A DNA stretch of 64,000 nt, taken from the NCBI GenBank assembly GCA_000320605.2, contig KB445792.1, positions 873,581-937,580 of the forward strand, given 5' to 3'. This DNA comes from Gelatoporia subvermispora B. Lineage: Eukaryota > Basidiomycota > Agaricomycetes > Polyporales > Gelatoporiaceae. Under the pieces are notes generated by a model. It searched no databases. It was not told the DNA's origin and saw nothing but the letters and a program-made list of their open reading frames with translations. Below, piece after piece: positions 23,854-34,444 of the stretch (position 1 is its first letter; every line of letters begins with the position of its first letter). Position numbers and translations under genes: made by a program.

Positions 23854-25041
23854 TCACAATCGCAGAGACACAGGGAGAGGATCAGAGGGACCTTCTTGTT
23901 TGACAGCGTAGTAACTGAAGAAAAGAATCTTGAAGCACAGCGCGATACCGGCATGAAGCAAGCCAAGTAGAACGATGACCAAGCGGACAGGCTTTGCGTC
24001 AGCCTGGCAGGCCAGTATTAGTTCCAGTTGACAAAGCATGGGACATAAGAAGGCACATACTGTGGCAAGGATTGGGTATACGTTCGCCCCAACAAAGTAC
24101 CCCGAAACGAGGAAACCAACTCCCACCAAGATCCAGCGCACAAGCGAGACCGGAATCACACATAAAAGCTACGCATATAAGGAGACTGAGGTACGGGATC
24201 ACTGGTGCACTCACCGTGACAGGGATCCAGACGAATTGGCCGTATCCCCAAACTGAGATCGCCTCTACAACACTCCACTCGCCCACACCCATATACCTCA
24301 AGGCAAGCCATAGCAACACGGGCACACCCAATCCGTACGCGTACACGATCGCGACCGCTGTCGATAAAAGTCCGAAGTCATACTCAATCTCCGCCGTGCT
24401 GGGTGATGAGCCGCCAGAGGATAAGTATGCCGCGATAGATGATGCGAGGGAAGAGAAGACGAAGAGCGCGAAGATGAGTGTAGTGAGTGTCCAGAATGGC
24501 CCATAGAGATCGGCGGCAGGAGTGAGATGTGCGGAGAGGTAGGAGGAGGATGTCGGTAAGAGAGTTGTGTAGCAGCGTCGGAGCACCTAGAGTAGCATTG
24601 GATACTTCTGGGATGAAGTGAGTTGGAGGGATTGCGTACCGTCTTGGTGTCAACGTCGAAGTACGGCTGATAGTATTCTAGTGTCCAGAAGCCGGAGCTA
24701 CGCGAGGCTCCAGAGTCTGGTATATAACCTACACACAAAGTAAGACGGTGTCCTAGTGTCGTTCCTGAAATGAGACCCACCTCGAGCCGCATTGCTTCCC
24801 ACATTTCCCAAGGGGCTCGCAGCACGAGCATCGGTACTCAAGAATGCTAGACCATCCGCATCAGTATGTTCAAAGACACGTCGTATCTCAACCTAAGAGT
24901 GACATACACTGAAACTGTAGGCTTTGAGGGCCCTCTTCCATGCGCTATGAAGCGAGACTGCCATCAGAATGTTGAGGGTACACCACAAGACAGCTCCTCA
25001 AGGCTACATACGTCGTCGGACTCGATTTGGACGTACGCCAT
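23854..25041 (-). CDS. YIPF1/YIPF2-type Yip1-domain Golgi membrane protein
   Basis: Yip1-domain proteins sit in Golgi membranes and interact with Rab GTPases. The ATG at 25041 gives MAYVQIESDD, spliced to VEIRRVFEHTDADGLAFLST. The signature FWTLEYYQPYFDVDT is followed by LRRCYTTLLP and then DLYGPFW, which is diagnostic of the YIPF1/2 branch. Five hydrophobic stretches follow, among them LTTLIFALFVFSSLASSIAA and YGLGVPVLLWLALRYMGVGE. The last exon (ADAKPVRLVIVLLGLLHAGI) ends DPLPVSLRL at 23854. It converges with the rhomboid gene across 190 bp. Confidence 0.9.
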
Positions 25042-25420
25042 TGCTTAACTAGAATTCCAGATCCTAATATTCACGGGCCAAGAGACAGACACTGTGTGGA
25101 GCGACAGACCAAGTCCGGAATGAGGTAATGCACAGAGTAGCAAGCTCAGGATGTGGAAAGTGCACTGAAGGCGTGGCGATGTCCGCACATCGGCGCCTGC
25201 GCGTCCTCCACCGCATCAGGATATGCCAGTGTACGGTGGCTGCATAGATCACGTACTGCAGCTAAGTAATGCACATTGACCTTATGCGTTCAAACAAGAC
25301 TCTGGTATATTCGAACTTTGATGCATATATACAGTCAAATGCGATTATCGAAAGCAAGTACAACAGCACGACATAAGGAATACATTGCAGTCCGCTGACA
25401 GCCTGACACATTCAGCGGAA
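25042..25420. other. intergenic, Yip1-gene promoter and PCH2 3' flank
   Basis: 379 bp with no gene seen. Both neighbours are on the minus strand, so it holds the YIPF promoter and the PCH2 polyadenylation region. Confidence 0.5.
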
Positions 25421-27374
25421 CTATGGCTCTATTCGATTGCGCTCCGTTGCTTGACTCTGGACAACCTTCTCCATGGCGTCCAGCCAGATCTCCACCTCAG
25501 TTCCTGTCCCATTTAGGCCACGTTCCGATGCGCGACGCTTTGTCTTGCTCTTTCCGTTGATTTGCTGCCTGCTCGAGGGCAGCATCGGTAACGTGCCGAT
25601 ATATCGAGCATGTGCCAGCACTGGCAGTCGTCGAAGCGAGCGTCCAGACATCCCTTGAGCCTGATTCTTTGTTAGCTCATGATGCGATTTGACGTCAATA
25701 CCGATGTTTGCATACCCGGCACTTCTCTGCAAGGCCCAGCAGTCTTAATGCCACATTTCTCGCTCGTTCTCGTGCGTCGATAGGATGTGGTTGACCCATT
25801 TGTGGCGATGTTTGCTGAGGAGCGGAGTACGCATTAGGAGATGGATCTGAGAGCACGGCCGTCCGCTCGTAGATTTGTGCCTGCATGAGACTAGGGACAT
25901 CCTGGAGGGTATCTCAGCCAATGTTACCTGACTGACGAGTGATAAAATCGTGCTCACCACGTCCGCTATGATGCCTTTCTTGATTAATTCTGCCAGGCAA
26001 GTGCGCAGGATATCATAGATTGCTTCGCGAGGGGGAAGATCAATATATTGTACTATGTCAGCGCGGTCGACGAAGGCAGAGTCTAGAATATTGAGGCCAA
26101 TTTAGGGGAACTGCGTCAGAGACTTTTAGTCAATAAACATACCTATTGCTTTTGCAAGGTTACTTGTCGACATGACGAGAACATTCTTTCTGTGCTTCAG
26201 TTTGTCTAGTTGTGTAAGCAGCGCGTTAACAACCTAGTAGGTTGAGGTCAAGACTTGATGTGGTCTACGTTCTGATTGTGAAGGATACATACTCGCAGGC
26301 CATCCGATGGTTCCGTTCCCGCCATCGCCCCCGCCCGGGCTGCTGTTAAGGATTCTACTTCATCTACGCGACATGGCTATAATGTGAGATTTCTGCGCGC
26401 ACTAACATGAACAGCGAATGAGGCACACCGATGAGCACGACGATAAATGTATCTTCATCGTCCACCATCTCCATGATACTGCTGAACAGTCGTTGAACTA
26501 GCTTGCCAGATTCCGAGAACCATCGAGAGAACAAGGAATGCGAATTGATCTCAAGCAAACGAGCATGAGAGTATCTGCATGATTTTATAGAAGTAGCTGG
26601 GTATCACGGTAGAGCATACTCACCTATGTGACAGTCGGATTGACAATTTCTGGGCGAGAGCTCGACAGAGGGACGTCTTGCCTGTTCCTGGCGGTCCATG
26701 CAGCAACACCACACGGTTCCATGACACCACGTTGACTAGGCGTGACAATATGTTAACAAGCCTGAAAAAAAGGAATTCAGGCTGGCTACTCACAATCTAC
26801 ATCTGCATCACTGAAGACCACGGTTGCATATATGTAGTCTAACAGTTTCGACTTTACATCATCGGCATATATCAGGCTCTCCCACAAGCCCTCCCAAGAT
26901 GCACTGGGAAGTTCACAGACACTTGCCGCATTGACTTCCTCACTATCACCTCTCCCGCCTCCGCTCGCCAGCTCCTCGAAGGCATCATCTTCTGATGGCT
27001 GATATACATGTATTTGAAGGGAGGCGTGTTCAATTGGAAGAGAAGAGGTGGGGCAGGAAGATTCAGAGGCGTAGATCCTGTCAATAGAGGATGCTAGTAG
27101 AGGAACGTCCTCCCATCCTTGCACCGCTGAGGGCAGGTATAGATGGGTGAGAGAAGAAGTAAGGTATGCATTGACGGCGTTGCTGATAGTGTCAAAACGT
27201 GAAGTTGCTGTAGGTAGTACGCGCACTTCGACTGAGGGGTAGCATTCATCAGATTTGGTCTTAGGAATATGGATGAGCACGACACGAACTGTGTACAGGC
27301 CACATCGTCGGCTGGATAGTCTTTAGCGGTGCCGGCGACGGCGGAGTCATCTCAAAGTCTTGCAAAGAGTCCAT
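25421..27374 (-). CDS. PCH2: PCH2/TRIP13 AAA+ ATPase
   Basis: PCH2/TRIP13 remodels HORMA-domain proteins (Hop1, Mad2) in the meiotic and spindle checkpoints. Motifs in order: [40 protein letters not shown] (Walker A); [20 protein letters not shown]; a spliced [15 protein letters not shown] (Walker B); [29 protein letters not shown] (sensor 1); [14 protein letters not shown]; and [20 protein letters not shown] (sensor 2). The C terminus ends at 25421. The N terminus is unsettled. An ATG at 27374 ([16 protein letters not shown]) is one nucleotide out of frame with the following [17 protein letters not shown] 37-nt intron at the boundary would join them; an upstream exon or a base error are alternatives. 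About 520-550 residues. Confidence 0.92.
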
Positions 27375-27634
27375 GGTCTGAATGAGATCGAGCGCCCTTG
27401 TGGGAGTGGTATCAAAATCTTGTCACTGCTGTGTTGTCCAGTTGAAATCCTTCCAAGGGTATCGTAGTTCGCTGGTGGCTGTCGGCGAGTGGCGAAGAGA
27501 GGGAAACAACGCGTACACAAAACAGGAACGCGTCTCGCGCGTGGCTCGGGGACGCGATCTCGTGACCGCTTTCTACTTCCGCTGACACAACCTGTGTAAG
27601 CCACTCCTCAGCCTCTTCATCGTGCACAACAATC
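27375..27634. promoter_or_regulatory. divergent promoter, PCH2 / SelW-like gene
   Basis: About 260 bp if PCH2 starts at 27374. A minus-strand frame (27636-27412) opens with an ATG that overlaps the SelW-like ATG in the palindrome CATG, so it is an unlikely start for PCH2. Confidence 0.4.
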
Positions 27635-28219
27635 ATGGCAGATCCTGGGACTTGCGTAGACTGTGTGCAGGAAGCTCAGCCAGCCACAGAGCCTGTACTG
27701 CATTCACAGGAGGCTCAAACTGCACAGTCTTTCGTGCCTCCGACCCCAATACCGGGACCGAGTATTATTGTTGAATTCTGTGACAGGGTGAGTCTATGCG
27801 ATCTGCTGTTTTGAAATTTGTGTGACCCATCATGATCCAGTGTCGATGGTAAATACGTCCAGCCGTTTGTGCTCTGCTCTCTAACAAGTTTAGGCTACAC
27901 CGAGCTTCCTGGGTCTCTACGGAACTGCTCCTTACATTTCCGACGCCAACTGTCAAAGCGATATCACTCATCCCTCTGAGCTCCGAGGAGACCGCAGGAA
28001 GATTCAGAGTTTGGTTGTACCTGGATGGACAGCCACCCGCTCTGATGTGGGACCGGAAGACTGAAGGCGGTTTCCCGGAGCTAAAAGTCCTCGTGCGTTT
28101 CTCCTGCGCGACTCCTTTTATCCTTTCGTGGCATAGGATGTCTCATACGCCAATAGAAGCAACGTATCCGTGACAAAGTTCAGCCTGGAAAGTCACTAGG
28201 CCATTCGGATAAGAAGTGA
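27635..28219 (+). CDS. SelW-like Rdx-family thioredoxin-fold protein (Cys form)
   Basis: Rdx proteins are small thioredoxin-like redox proteins related to selenoprotein W. Four exons join to 140 residues: 27635-27787, an 8-nt microexon 27841-27848, 27894-28092 and 28157-28219; the phases add up exactly. The first exon ends IIVEFCDR, the microexon encodes the next Cys-Arg and two bases of Trp, and exon 3 continues LHRASWVSTELLLTF. The resulting CDRC is the family's CxxC redox site, with Cys in both positions and no in-frame UGA, so it is not a selenoprotein. Further family blocks are MWDRKTEGGFPELKVLKQRI and PGKSLGHSDKK at the C terminus. The first 40 residues are an extra Gln/Pro-rich leader. 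Confidence 0.93.
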
Positions 28220-28924
28220 AGCCCACGTCCACGGACGTACGCCGAATTCGGATCAATGTAACAATACCGGCTCTGCTATATTCACCATCGAGGCCGGATT
28301 GTAAATTACGATTGAATATGATAGATTATATCGCTCACTGTCCATCATCAAGTACCAGGCGTCATTCCATTGAGCCTGTTGTGCCACTACTTCTCTCTTG
28401 CGACCTTTCCAATCTTTCATATGACGTATGCAGCGTCCTGTGAACTTCGAGGGCCAGCTGCGATGTTACCGGATTGCTAGCATGTTCTCTAAGCGGGTAC
28501 TACATGGACCGTCGGACACGTCTTGAAGAATGACACTGTAACCGTCATCGGACAGTGGTTCCCGACAAATCATCTGTCTACTACTTTGGTTTTAGTGGAT
28601 GGCTCCTACTATCCTGTAGTCGCACAAATGTCATGCTAACATTCACGGCATCTCCGCATCACTCGGGCTGCTAGTATACATATGTATTGCTCTCAAACAC
28701 TAGTATTCTTGGGCGGCCCGGTTGTATATGGCTGGTATGACAACTGCTACCCTCTCGATCGGAAGGTTCTGTCAAGAGATATCGCTCCAACTGTCACTTG
28801 CTCTATCGTATCACATTGATTCACAGCGAAAGAGGGTGCATTTGCTCGCCAGTTCCACCGGGCAAGCGCCATCGTACACCACAAGATGCTGAACTACGTC
28901 TTACAGTGTCCATATCACGATCTC
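28220..28924. other. convergent interval, SelW-like / TVP38
   Basis: 705 bp between two convergent genes. I see only short open frames with no motif. Confidence 0.45.
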
Positions 28925-30407
28925 TCAGAGTCCGGTGTCCAAATTCCCGCTTCCAGAACGGTTGGTATCGCCTGGCGCATCCGGCGCTGGGTACCGCACA
29001 GCCGGATGGCTCTCTAGCGCGAGCCTGAAGGGTGTCTCTACCATCTGCTCTTCCAGATCCATATTGTCGTCGTCCGCGCTGAGGAATGCGACGCGCTCTT
29101 CGCTGTCGCCCGCATCCTCGCCGTCAAGCTCGTCGTCCACAGCCTTGCGCGTGATATATGAGAGGTACAGGAAGATCGCAACACACAGCACAATGCCAGC
29201 GATCGTCGAGTAGTGCCCGAGCGCATTCTCGTCATCGCTGGCGGTTTCGTCGCCTGTCTTGGGCTTGACATGGTACTCTGCGAACGAGTGTATGGAAGCG
29301 CCGATACTCGTGTGGATGATCAGCTTGAACAGCGAAAGCGAGGTGCAGAACGTGTATGTGCGCAGCGTGAGGCTTGGTGCGGCGGCGAGGAGACAGTTCA
29401 TGACATTGTAGGGATATGGCGCGAGGCGGATGAGGAAGAGTAGCTTTGGTCGCTTCTCTATCGCGCGCACGACGCGCTTGATGGACGCGTTGCACGACAG
29501 CCAGCGCGAAATGTGGCCGCGAAGGAAGGTGCGGGAGAGTGTGAATACAGCTAGCGCACCCGATAGGGATGCGCAGTAGGATATTACGGCGCCGGTCCAT
29601 GGACCGAAAGTATAGCCGGATAATATAACGAGCGTTGAGTACAGAGGGACGGGAGCTGGAGTGCATATATTTGTGTGAGCCAGTACATTCCGCAGTGTGT
29701 GTGTATCATGATCGTGCACTCACGGAACGTGGTAACGAAGATGAGAACGAAAATGACAGCATAGCCCATATATGCATCGGACTGCAGCCAGTGCGAAAGC
29801 GCATCTAGACCTGCACAGTGACACCTGTGAGACTTTCGGCGAAACCTATATAGCCAGATTGCTCACCTTGGAAAACCTCCGTCCTCCAAAAGCCAATTGC
29901 GAGAATAAACCCCAAACTCGTCATAGCGTACAGTATTATAGGAATCCAGGGTCTGAGTAAATTAGCTATCCGCAGTCCCCGCGGACGTGTATATGAGGGT
30001 GTGGGTGCTGTCCAGCTCGAGGTGAGACTTGCGGAGGATTGCGAAGGATATGGTGACAGACGCGCTTGTCTTGAGGGAGTGGTGGGCTGCATTTGCGGGG
30101 AGGGAGGTATTGGAGGTATCGAAGGCATGGCGGAGCTTGTTGGGAGGGAATACGCGACAGGCGAGTCCTGACATTGCGCTGTCTCGGGTGTCCGCGTAGC
30201 AGCGCTACGCGGACAGGGCGCGTTCGCTGGGGGCGGCCCGCCTGCCTTTTCGTTGAAGTCCTGTTCTAGAGGTCCATGGCGGGAGGTCGATGGCAAAAGA
30301 GTGCGAGCAGAAGAAAGGTGACGATTTGAAGAACCAGAATGCGCAGAGGGCCCCGATAAGCCGTCGCGACGGGGCAAGCCAGACCGTTGCAGAGCGGATG
30401 CGTCCAT
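28925..30407 (-). CDS. TVP38: TVP38/TMEM64-type VTT-domain membrane protein
   Basis: TVP38-family proteins are Golgi membrane proteins of the VTT/DedA superfamily, linked to lipid scrambling. The ATG at 30407 opens a Ser/Pro-rich cytosolic N terminus of about 150 residues ending near TRPRGLRIANLLRPW. A transmembrane helix (IPIILYAMTSLGFILAIGFW) follows. An exon with YMGYAVIFVLIFVTTF continues into PVPLYSTLVILSGYTFGPWT, the VTT signature with a conserved G-x-FGxxxG-like turn. Next come RLAPYPYNVMNCLLAAAPSL and a further hydrophobic segment IAGIVLCVAIFLYLSYI. The tail is acidic and ends NLDTGL at 28925. Confidence 0.9.
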
Positions 30408-31158
30408 GGATTCCAGTCCAGATGGAGCTTTGGCGTTGCGAGCAGGGCGTCGGGGGGTAGGGGGCCCACGTCAGCAAACCAAGGAGAGAACTCGAAGAGG
30501 TGGAGGGAGGTGAAAGGTATATATGTCACTGCCGGACTTCCCACGCAGAGGGTGCCCACATCCGTAGCACTGTTCCGGCGTCTCTCTACGTCTAGTGCCT
30601 GATTCTGGGGCGTATGCTGCTCCTCCAATCATGAATTATCCGTCTCTTTCGACATGCTCGGCCCTCACATGCCAGGTGCTGCGCATCTCAGGTGTTTATC
30701 CTGCTGTCGGCCGCAGGCCCCACCCCTTGCGCTATTCCTAACATAGCCCCCGGCCTGCATAACTGTATGTTCTGGGACGCATCACCGGAAGCGGCGGCCC
30801 CTTGCCATCTTGTGGCGTCCCACCGCCTTGTCACGCCTGGCAGCGCCTGGCCGACATATGTGCGGTTTGGCCCCATGACCCGCTCATTCGCAGGACGATT
30901 GCAGTCATTGGTGGAAGGACGTCATGCTCGAGAATTTCGAGGGCGTTGGAGGCTGCGCACGAAGGGAGAACGTTCATGAATCGACCGAGAGCCACTTGCT
31001 GCACGGCGATCGTGTTTGCCATATCCGGCGCACCCACGTGCCGCCGGAACCGAGCGCCCCGGTGGCGAGAATATCTGTTTCTCGCCCTGCAGCGCAAGTG
31101 GCTGTCAGTGGCTACCAGTGGACCACTCCTGCACACGAACGTTCCCTCAAGGGACCGC
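30408..31158. promoter_or_regulatory. divergent promoter, TVP38 / mitochondrial coiled-coil gene
   Basis: The 751 bp between two divergent starts contain a CACGTG at 31035-31040 (cccacgtgcc), 118 bp before the plus-strand ATG. Open frames at 30692-31160 on both strands look like GC-driven chance frames. Confidence 0.45.
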
Positions 31159-31579
31159 ATGTCTTGTCTTCGCCTTCATCGGTCTCTGCGTCTCCCGCGA
31201 CTCTCTCCGTCACCTGCGCACTCTACCCGGAGATACGCCTCCCAGAACAGTGCCCCACAGGCAAAGGAGCCTTCCCGCCATGCCCAGTTCTATTCAGATC
31301 TAGTCCCGGGCATGCTGCCCGTCGCACTCCTTGGCTCCGCTGTCTACCTGGTACGATCGTGCTTCATCTAGACAGCTTTCGAATCTCAATCAAGCCAATA
31401 AGGGCTTGCGGTATGCCCAGGCACATCTGTCACATGAAAAGTACCTCGAGGACGCGCATGCGAAAATCAAGGCGCTCGAGCAGGAGATACTCGCCCTGCG
31501 CGAAGAAATGGAGCGCGAGCCGCAGCTCGCCGTGGACACGCGGCCCTCGGGCAAGTCACGGTGGTCTTGGTGGTCTTGA
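31159..31579 (+). CDS. small mitochondrial single-pass coiled-coil protein
   Basis: Exons 31159-31350 and 31403-31579 join in phase 0 to 122 residues. The N terminus (MSCLRLHRSLRLPRLSPSPA, then STRRYASQ) is a textbook presequence: Arg-rich, no acids, with an R-x-Y/A-S style cleavage site. A hydrophobic helix (GMLPVALLGSAVYLGL) follows, then a charged coiled coil (EKYLEDAHAKIKALEQEILA). The layout fits an inner-membrane assembly or small respiratory-complex-associated protein, but I do not recognise a named family. The intron is 52 nt with gta...aag boundaries. Confidence 0.75.
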
Positions 31580-31756
31580 TGCTGGTGATGTTTGCGGCAT
31601 GCAGTACAGATCCTCCAATAGTCAGACTGACATTACACATACATCATATGGAATCTATCATATCACCAAAACTCAACACAGCAGAAGCAACGGCATGAGA
31701 GCAAAATCGAACTAGGGATCATAATCCGGGTATGCTGGAACAACGAGATAAGACTT

Positions 31757-33192
31757 TCACGAGGAAGTTACGGCTTTCACGAGCGTTGCTTTATGACGGT
31801 CGTACAGCTTGGCAGTGCTGTGGACAGACATGTGTCAATGTCGCAGTAACTCAATACAAATTGCGCGTAAAATCCATCTCACCTCAGGGCTGCCGCAGCC
31901 AGCCCGGTGAACGTCTGCACCTGGCTCTTCGCTCGCTTCATGTGAAAGACATCATACGCTGCGGGCTTTGAGTTTCATGTGGCAAAAGACAATTACGCCT
32001 GAACTCACAGACGAAAATCAGGTCCATTAGCAACTTCCACCTCGTGATCTGTATCCAGTAATCCTGACGCTGCAACCTCGCAAGCTCCTTCCCATCCAGC
32101 TTGGATGCCGCGGGGTTTGACTTGGTCGTGGTGCCTGCCATGGACTCATCATATAGACGCGACTCCACTGCCACCATAATCAATTAGCTGGAGTCCGATC
32201 GGAGGATACGGAGACAGGGCGCCTGACCTTGATGTTGCTGCCCGAGGATAACGCTCCGCTGCACGCCGTTCTCCACCAGGTTCACGAGTGTGCTCGCGAA
32301 CCAGCACCAGTCCGCGAAGCGCGCGGCTCGCGCGCCTGTGCGCTTGCCTATGAGACCCAGTCGCGAGAAAGTGTATATATCGTCCGAGATGCCATTGACA
32401 AAGTCGAGCAGCACTGGTGGCGGTGCATGTAGGAATGTGTGCAGAAGTGGCTTTGGTTTTGGCTTGTGTCGCGAGGACTTCTTTAGTGTACCACTAGGCA
32501 CATAGACATCTTCTGAATTTTGTGCCTGAATGGACGTCAGCGGTGTGAGCCAGTTGAACAGGATGAGGCATTTTCTGGGTGTGGCAGCGGGACATTAGTC
32601 GATTGGCCCCTATATCATTCAGGAACATCTCGCGCACCTCGTTAGCGAAAGCCCTGCAACCGTCGATTCTAAACGTTTGATCAGCTCTAGCTCCCATGGG
32701 TTTCGCGCTCGACTTCTCAGTGGTGCAACGACAGCATGAAAGAGCAGATATAGACGGAGTGAGTATTGCAATAATTTCTAGCACAAGAATTATTAGCGGG
32801 CACTTCAGACTGTGTACACGGATGCGTACAAATGTCTTATCCCTGCCGTCACTCGTCTTGAGGAGCTCTCGGAATATGTCCTCGTTCCGGACCTTCTGAG
32901 TCGCTCGCATGTGCGCGTCCGCCTCCTCATCCTCACTCTCATCTTCCTGGGCCGTACGCGCTTCTGCCGTCTCCTCTTTCTCGGAGTACACCTCCGTGGT
33001 GTACGTATGTGAGCTCGATACGATGGACGTGCGCGGCGTGCGTGGCGGATGCGAGGAGAGCGGGTTCATATGAAACACGGTGTCCGCGGACGTGTCGAAC
33101 CCCGAAGAGAAGTGGTTCTCCCCATTCTGTGAGGACATGGACGAGGACGAGGCGTGCCCAGGGCCAGCAAAGGGAAACGTTATGGACGACAT
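31757..33192 (-). CDS. PEX11-family peroxisome proliferation factor
   Basis: PEX11 proteins elongate and divide peroxisomal membranes. The ATG at 33192 opens about 100 residues of Ser/Glu-rich leader. The PEX11 domain starts at DIFRELLKTSDGRDKTF and splices to KLLQYSLRLYLLFHAVVAPL. Then come TVAGLSLTRKCLILFNWLTP, a basic linker (GTLKKSSRHKPKPKPLL), LLDFVNGISDDIYTFSRLG, ARFADWCWFASTLVNLVENG, and QDYWIQITRWKLLMDLIFV. The final exons give AYDVFHMKRAKSQVQTFTGL, then LYDRHKATLVKAVTSS, with the stop at 31757-31759. It has the overall look of the PEX11C/GIM5-like branch. It converges with the small mitochondrial gene across 177 bp. Confidence 0.9.
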
Positions 33193-33764
33193 CAGGGTTC
33201 AACTGAGCGGTGGACCAATCCGAGTATGGTGTCAAACGGTCGCCTATGTCCGAGCGTCGTACCGACTCTCTCAAGTGCTATCCTGTGGGGTATCTGTAGG
33301 ATCAAGTATCAGAGTAGATACGCGTCGAGAGTCGTCAAGGAAGCCTGTCTGCTCGTCGAAGCAAAGGCACAGTATCCTCAGGGTCGTCCTCACCGCTTTC
33401 CAAGTTGAGCGTCAACTTGCCGCTTCGGCTACTATACGCAGGCGCCCGGACACGTGGATTAGGAAAAGAATTATCAACGTGTGCCTGCAAGAAACTACCA
33501 CCCAATCATGCAGGAAGGAATCACATCTTATACTCAAGATAATGGAGAGCTGGAAAAATCATGATTTGCGAGATTTAGAAGGCGCAAGTGCTTCGGCGGG
33601 GGGGCGCGCCTCACGCGCGTCTGAGACGCGTGGATGGACGGGCACGTGCCTGCGATCCCACTATGGCTCTCCGAAGCGCCTGCAGCAACGCGCTGTAGCA
33701 TGCTGCCGCACTCTCGAGACTTCGCCTGTACAATCTAGCTTGTTCACCCACTCTACTCGCTCAT
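33193..33764. promoter_or_regulatory. divergent promoter, PEX11-family / Tctex gene
   Basis: 572 bp with two CACGTG cores, at 33451-33456 and 33643-33648; the second lies 116 bp before the Tctex ATG. No gene seen inside. Confidence 0.5.
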
Positions 33765-34444
33765 ATGATGGCTGCAGGTGGCGTACGTTCACCTCCTACA
33801 CCCCGCTCCGATGCGCCGTCTCCCCGCCCGACGTTCGATGTGGACCTGCTGCGCGCGTATATGAAGAAGCTCCTGCAGACGACGCTCCAGACTGCCACCT
33901 GGCCAGAGCCGCGGGAGCGAGAACGAGTCAAGGCGTGGATGAAGGAGATTGGGGAGCGGGTTAAGGAGAGGATGATTGGTGAGGCTGTTCCCACGTCTTA
34001 TGCGTCTCGGGCGTAAGGCAAGATGCTGATACACTTGCACCCCGCAGAGATCCAGCCACGAGGATTGTGAGTATTCTGTTGCGAATGCTCCGGACTGTTC
34101 CCAGATGTCCGATCGGCGCTGGCTGACGCACCCTGGTTGCCAGTAAATACATTGTCATGACACAGATTAACGAGAATTTGGGGCAAGGCGGCCGGTGAGG
34201 GAAATACTGTCTCTCTTTTGCTCATCTAGCTCACCAGTGTGCGGCGTATGCCCGTATCGCCGCAGTGCGGACATGGTATGCCACTGGGAAGACTCGGATG
34301 TGGTAGCGCAAGAGATGTACTCGAATGTGAGCAACCCTGAGTCATTCTGCGATGAAGTCAGACCTGTCATGCGCAGCTGCTAACCGAGCCCACCAGAATT
34401 CCATAATTTGCATCTGTGTTGCATTCGCCGTTCGGACAATTTGA
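33765..34444 (+). CDS. Tctex-type dynein light chain
   Basis: Tctex light chains dimerise on the dynein intermediate chain and carry cargo. The ATG pair at 33765 gives MMAAGGVRSPPTPRSDAP. LLRAYMKKLLQTTLQTATWP leads to KEIGERVKERMI, spliced to EIQPRGFKYIVMTQINENLG. The next exon is ADMVCHWEDSDVVAQEMYSN and the last is NSIICICVAFAVRTI with TGA 34442-34444. The FKYIV-T-x-I and the W-D...Cys/Val-rich last strand are family hallmarks. About 145 residues over five exons. It is nearer to the Tctex1D2/LC8-independent branch than to the canonical DYNLT1, judging by its longer N terminus. Confidence 0.85.

Noticed and set aside
27412..27636. Minus-strand frame with ATG at 27636 as the PCH2 start
   Set aside because: Its ATG overlaps the SelW-like ATG on the other strand (CATG), leaving no room for promoters, and joining it to PCH2 needs an unsupported long intron.
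27635..28219. Possible selenoprotein
   Set aside because: The redox position that is Sec in animal SelW is a Cys codon here, and no in-frame UGA is present.
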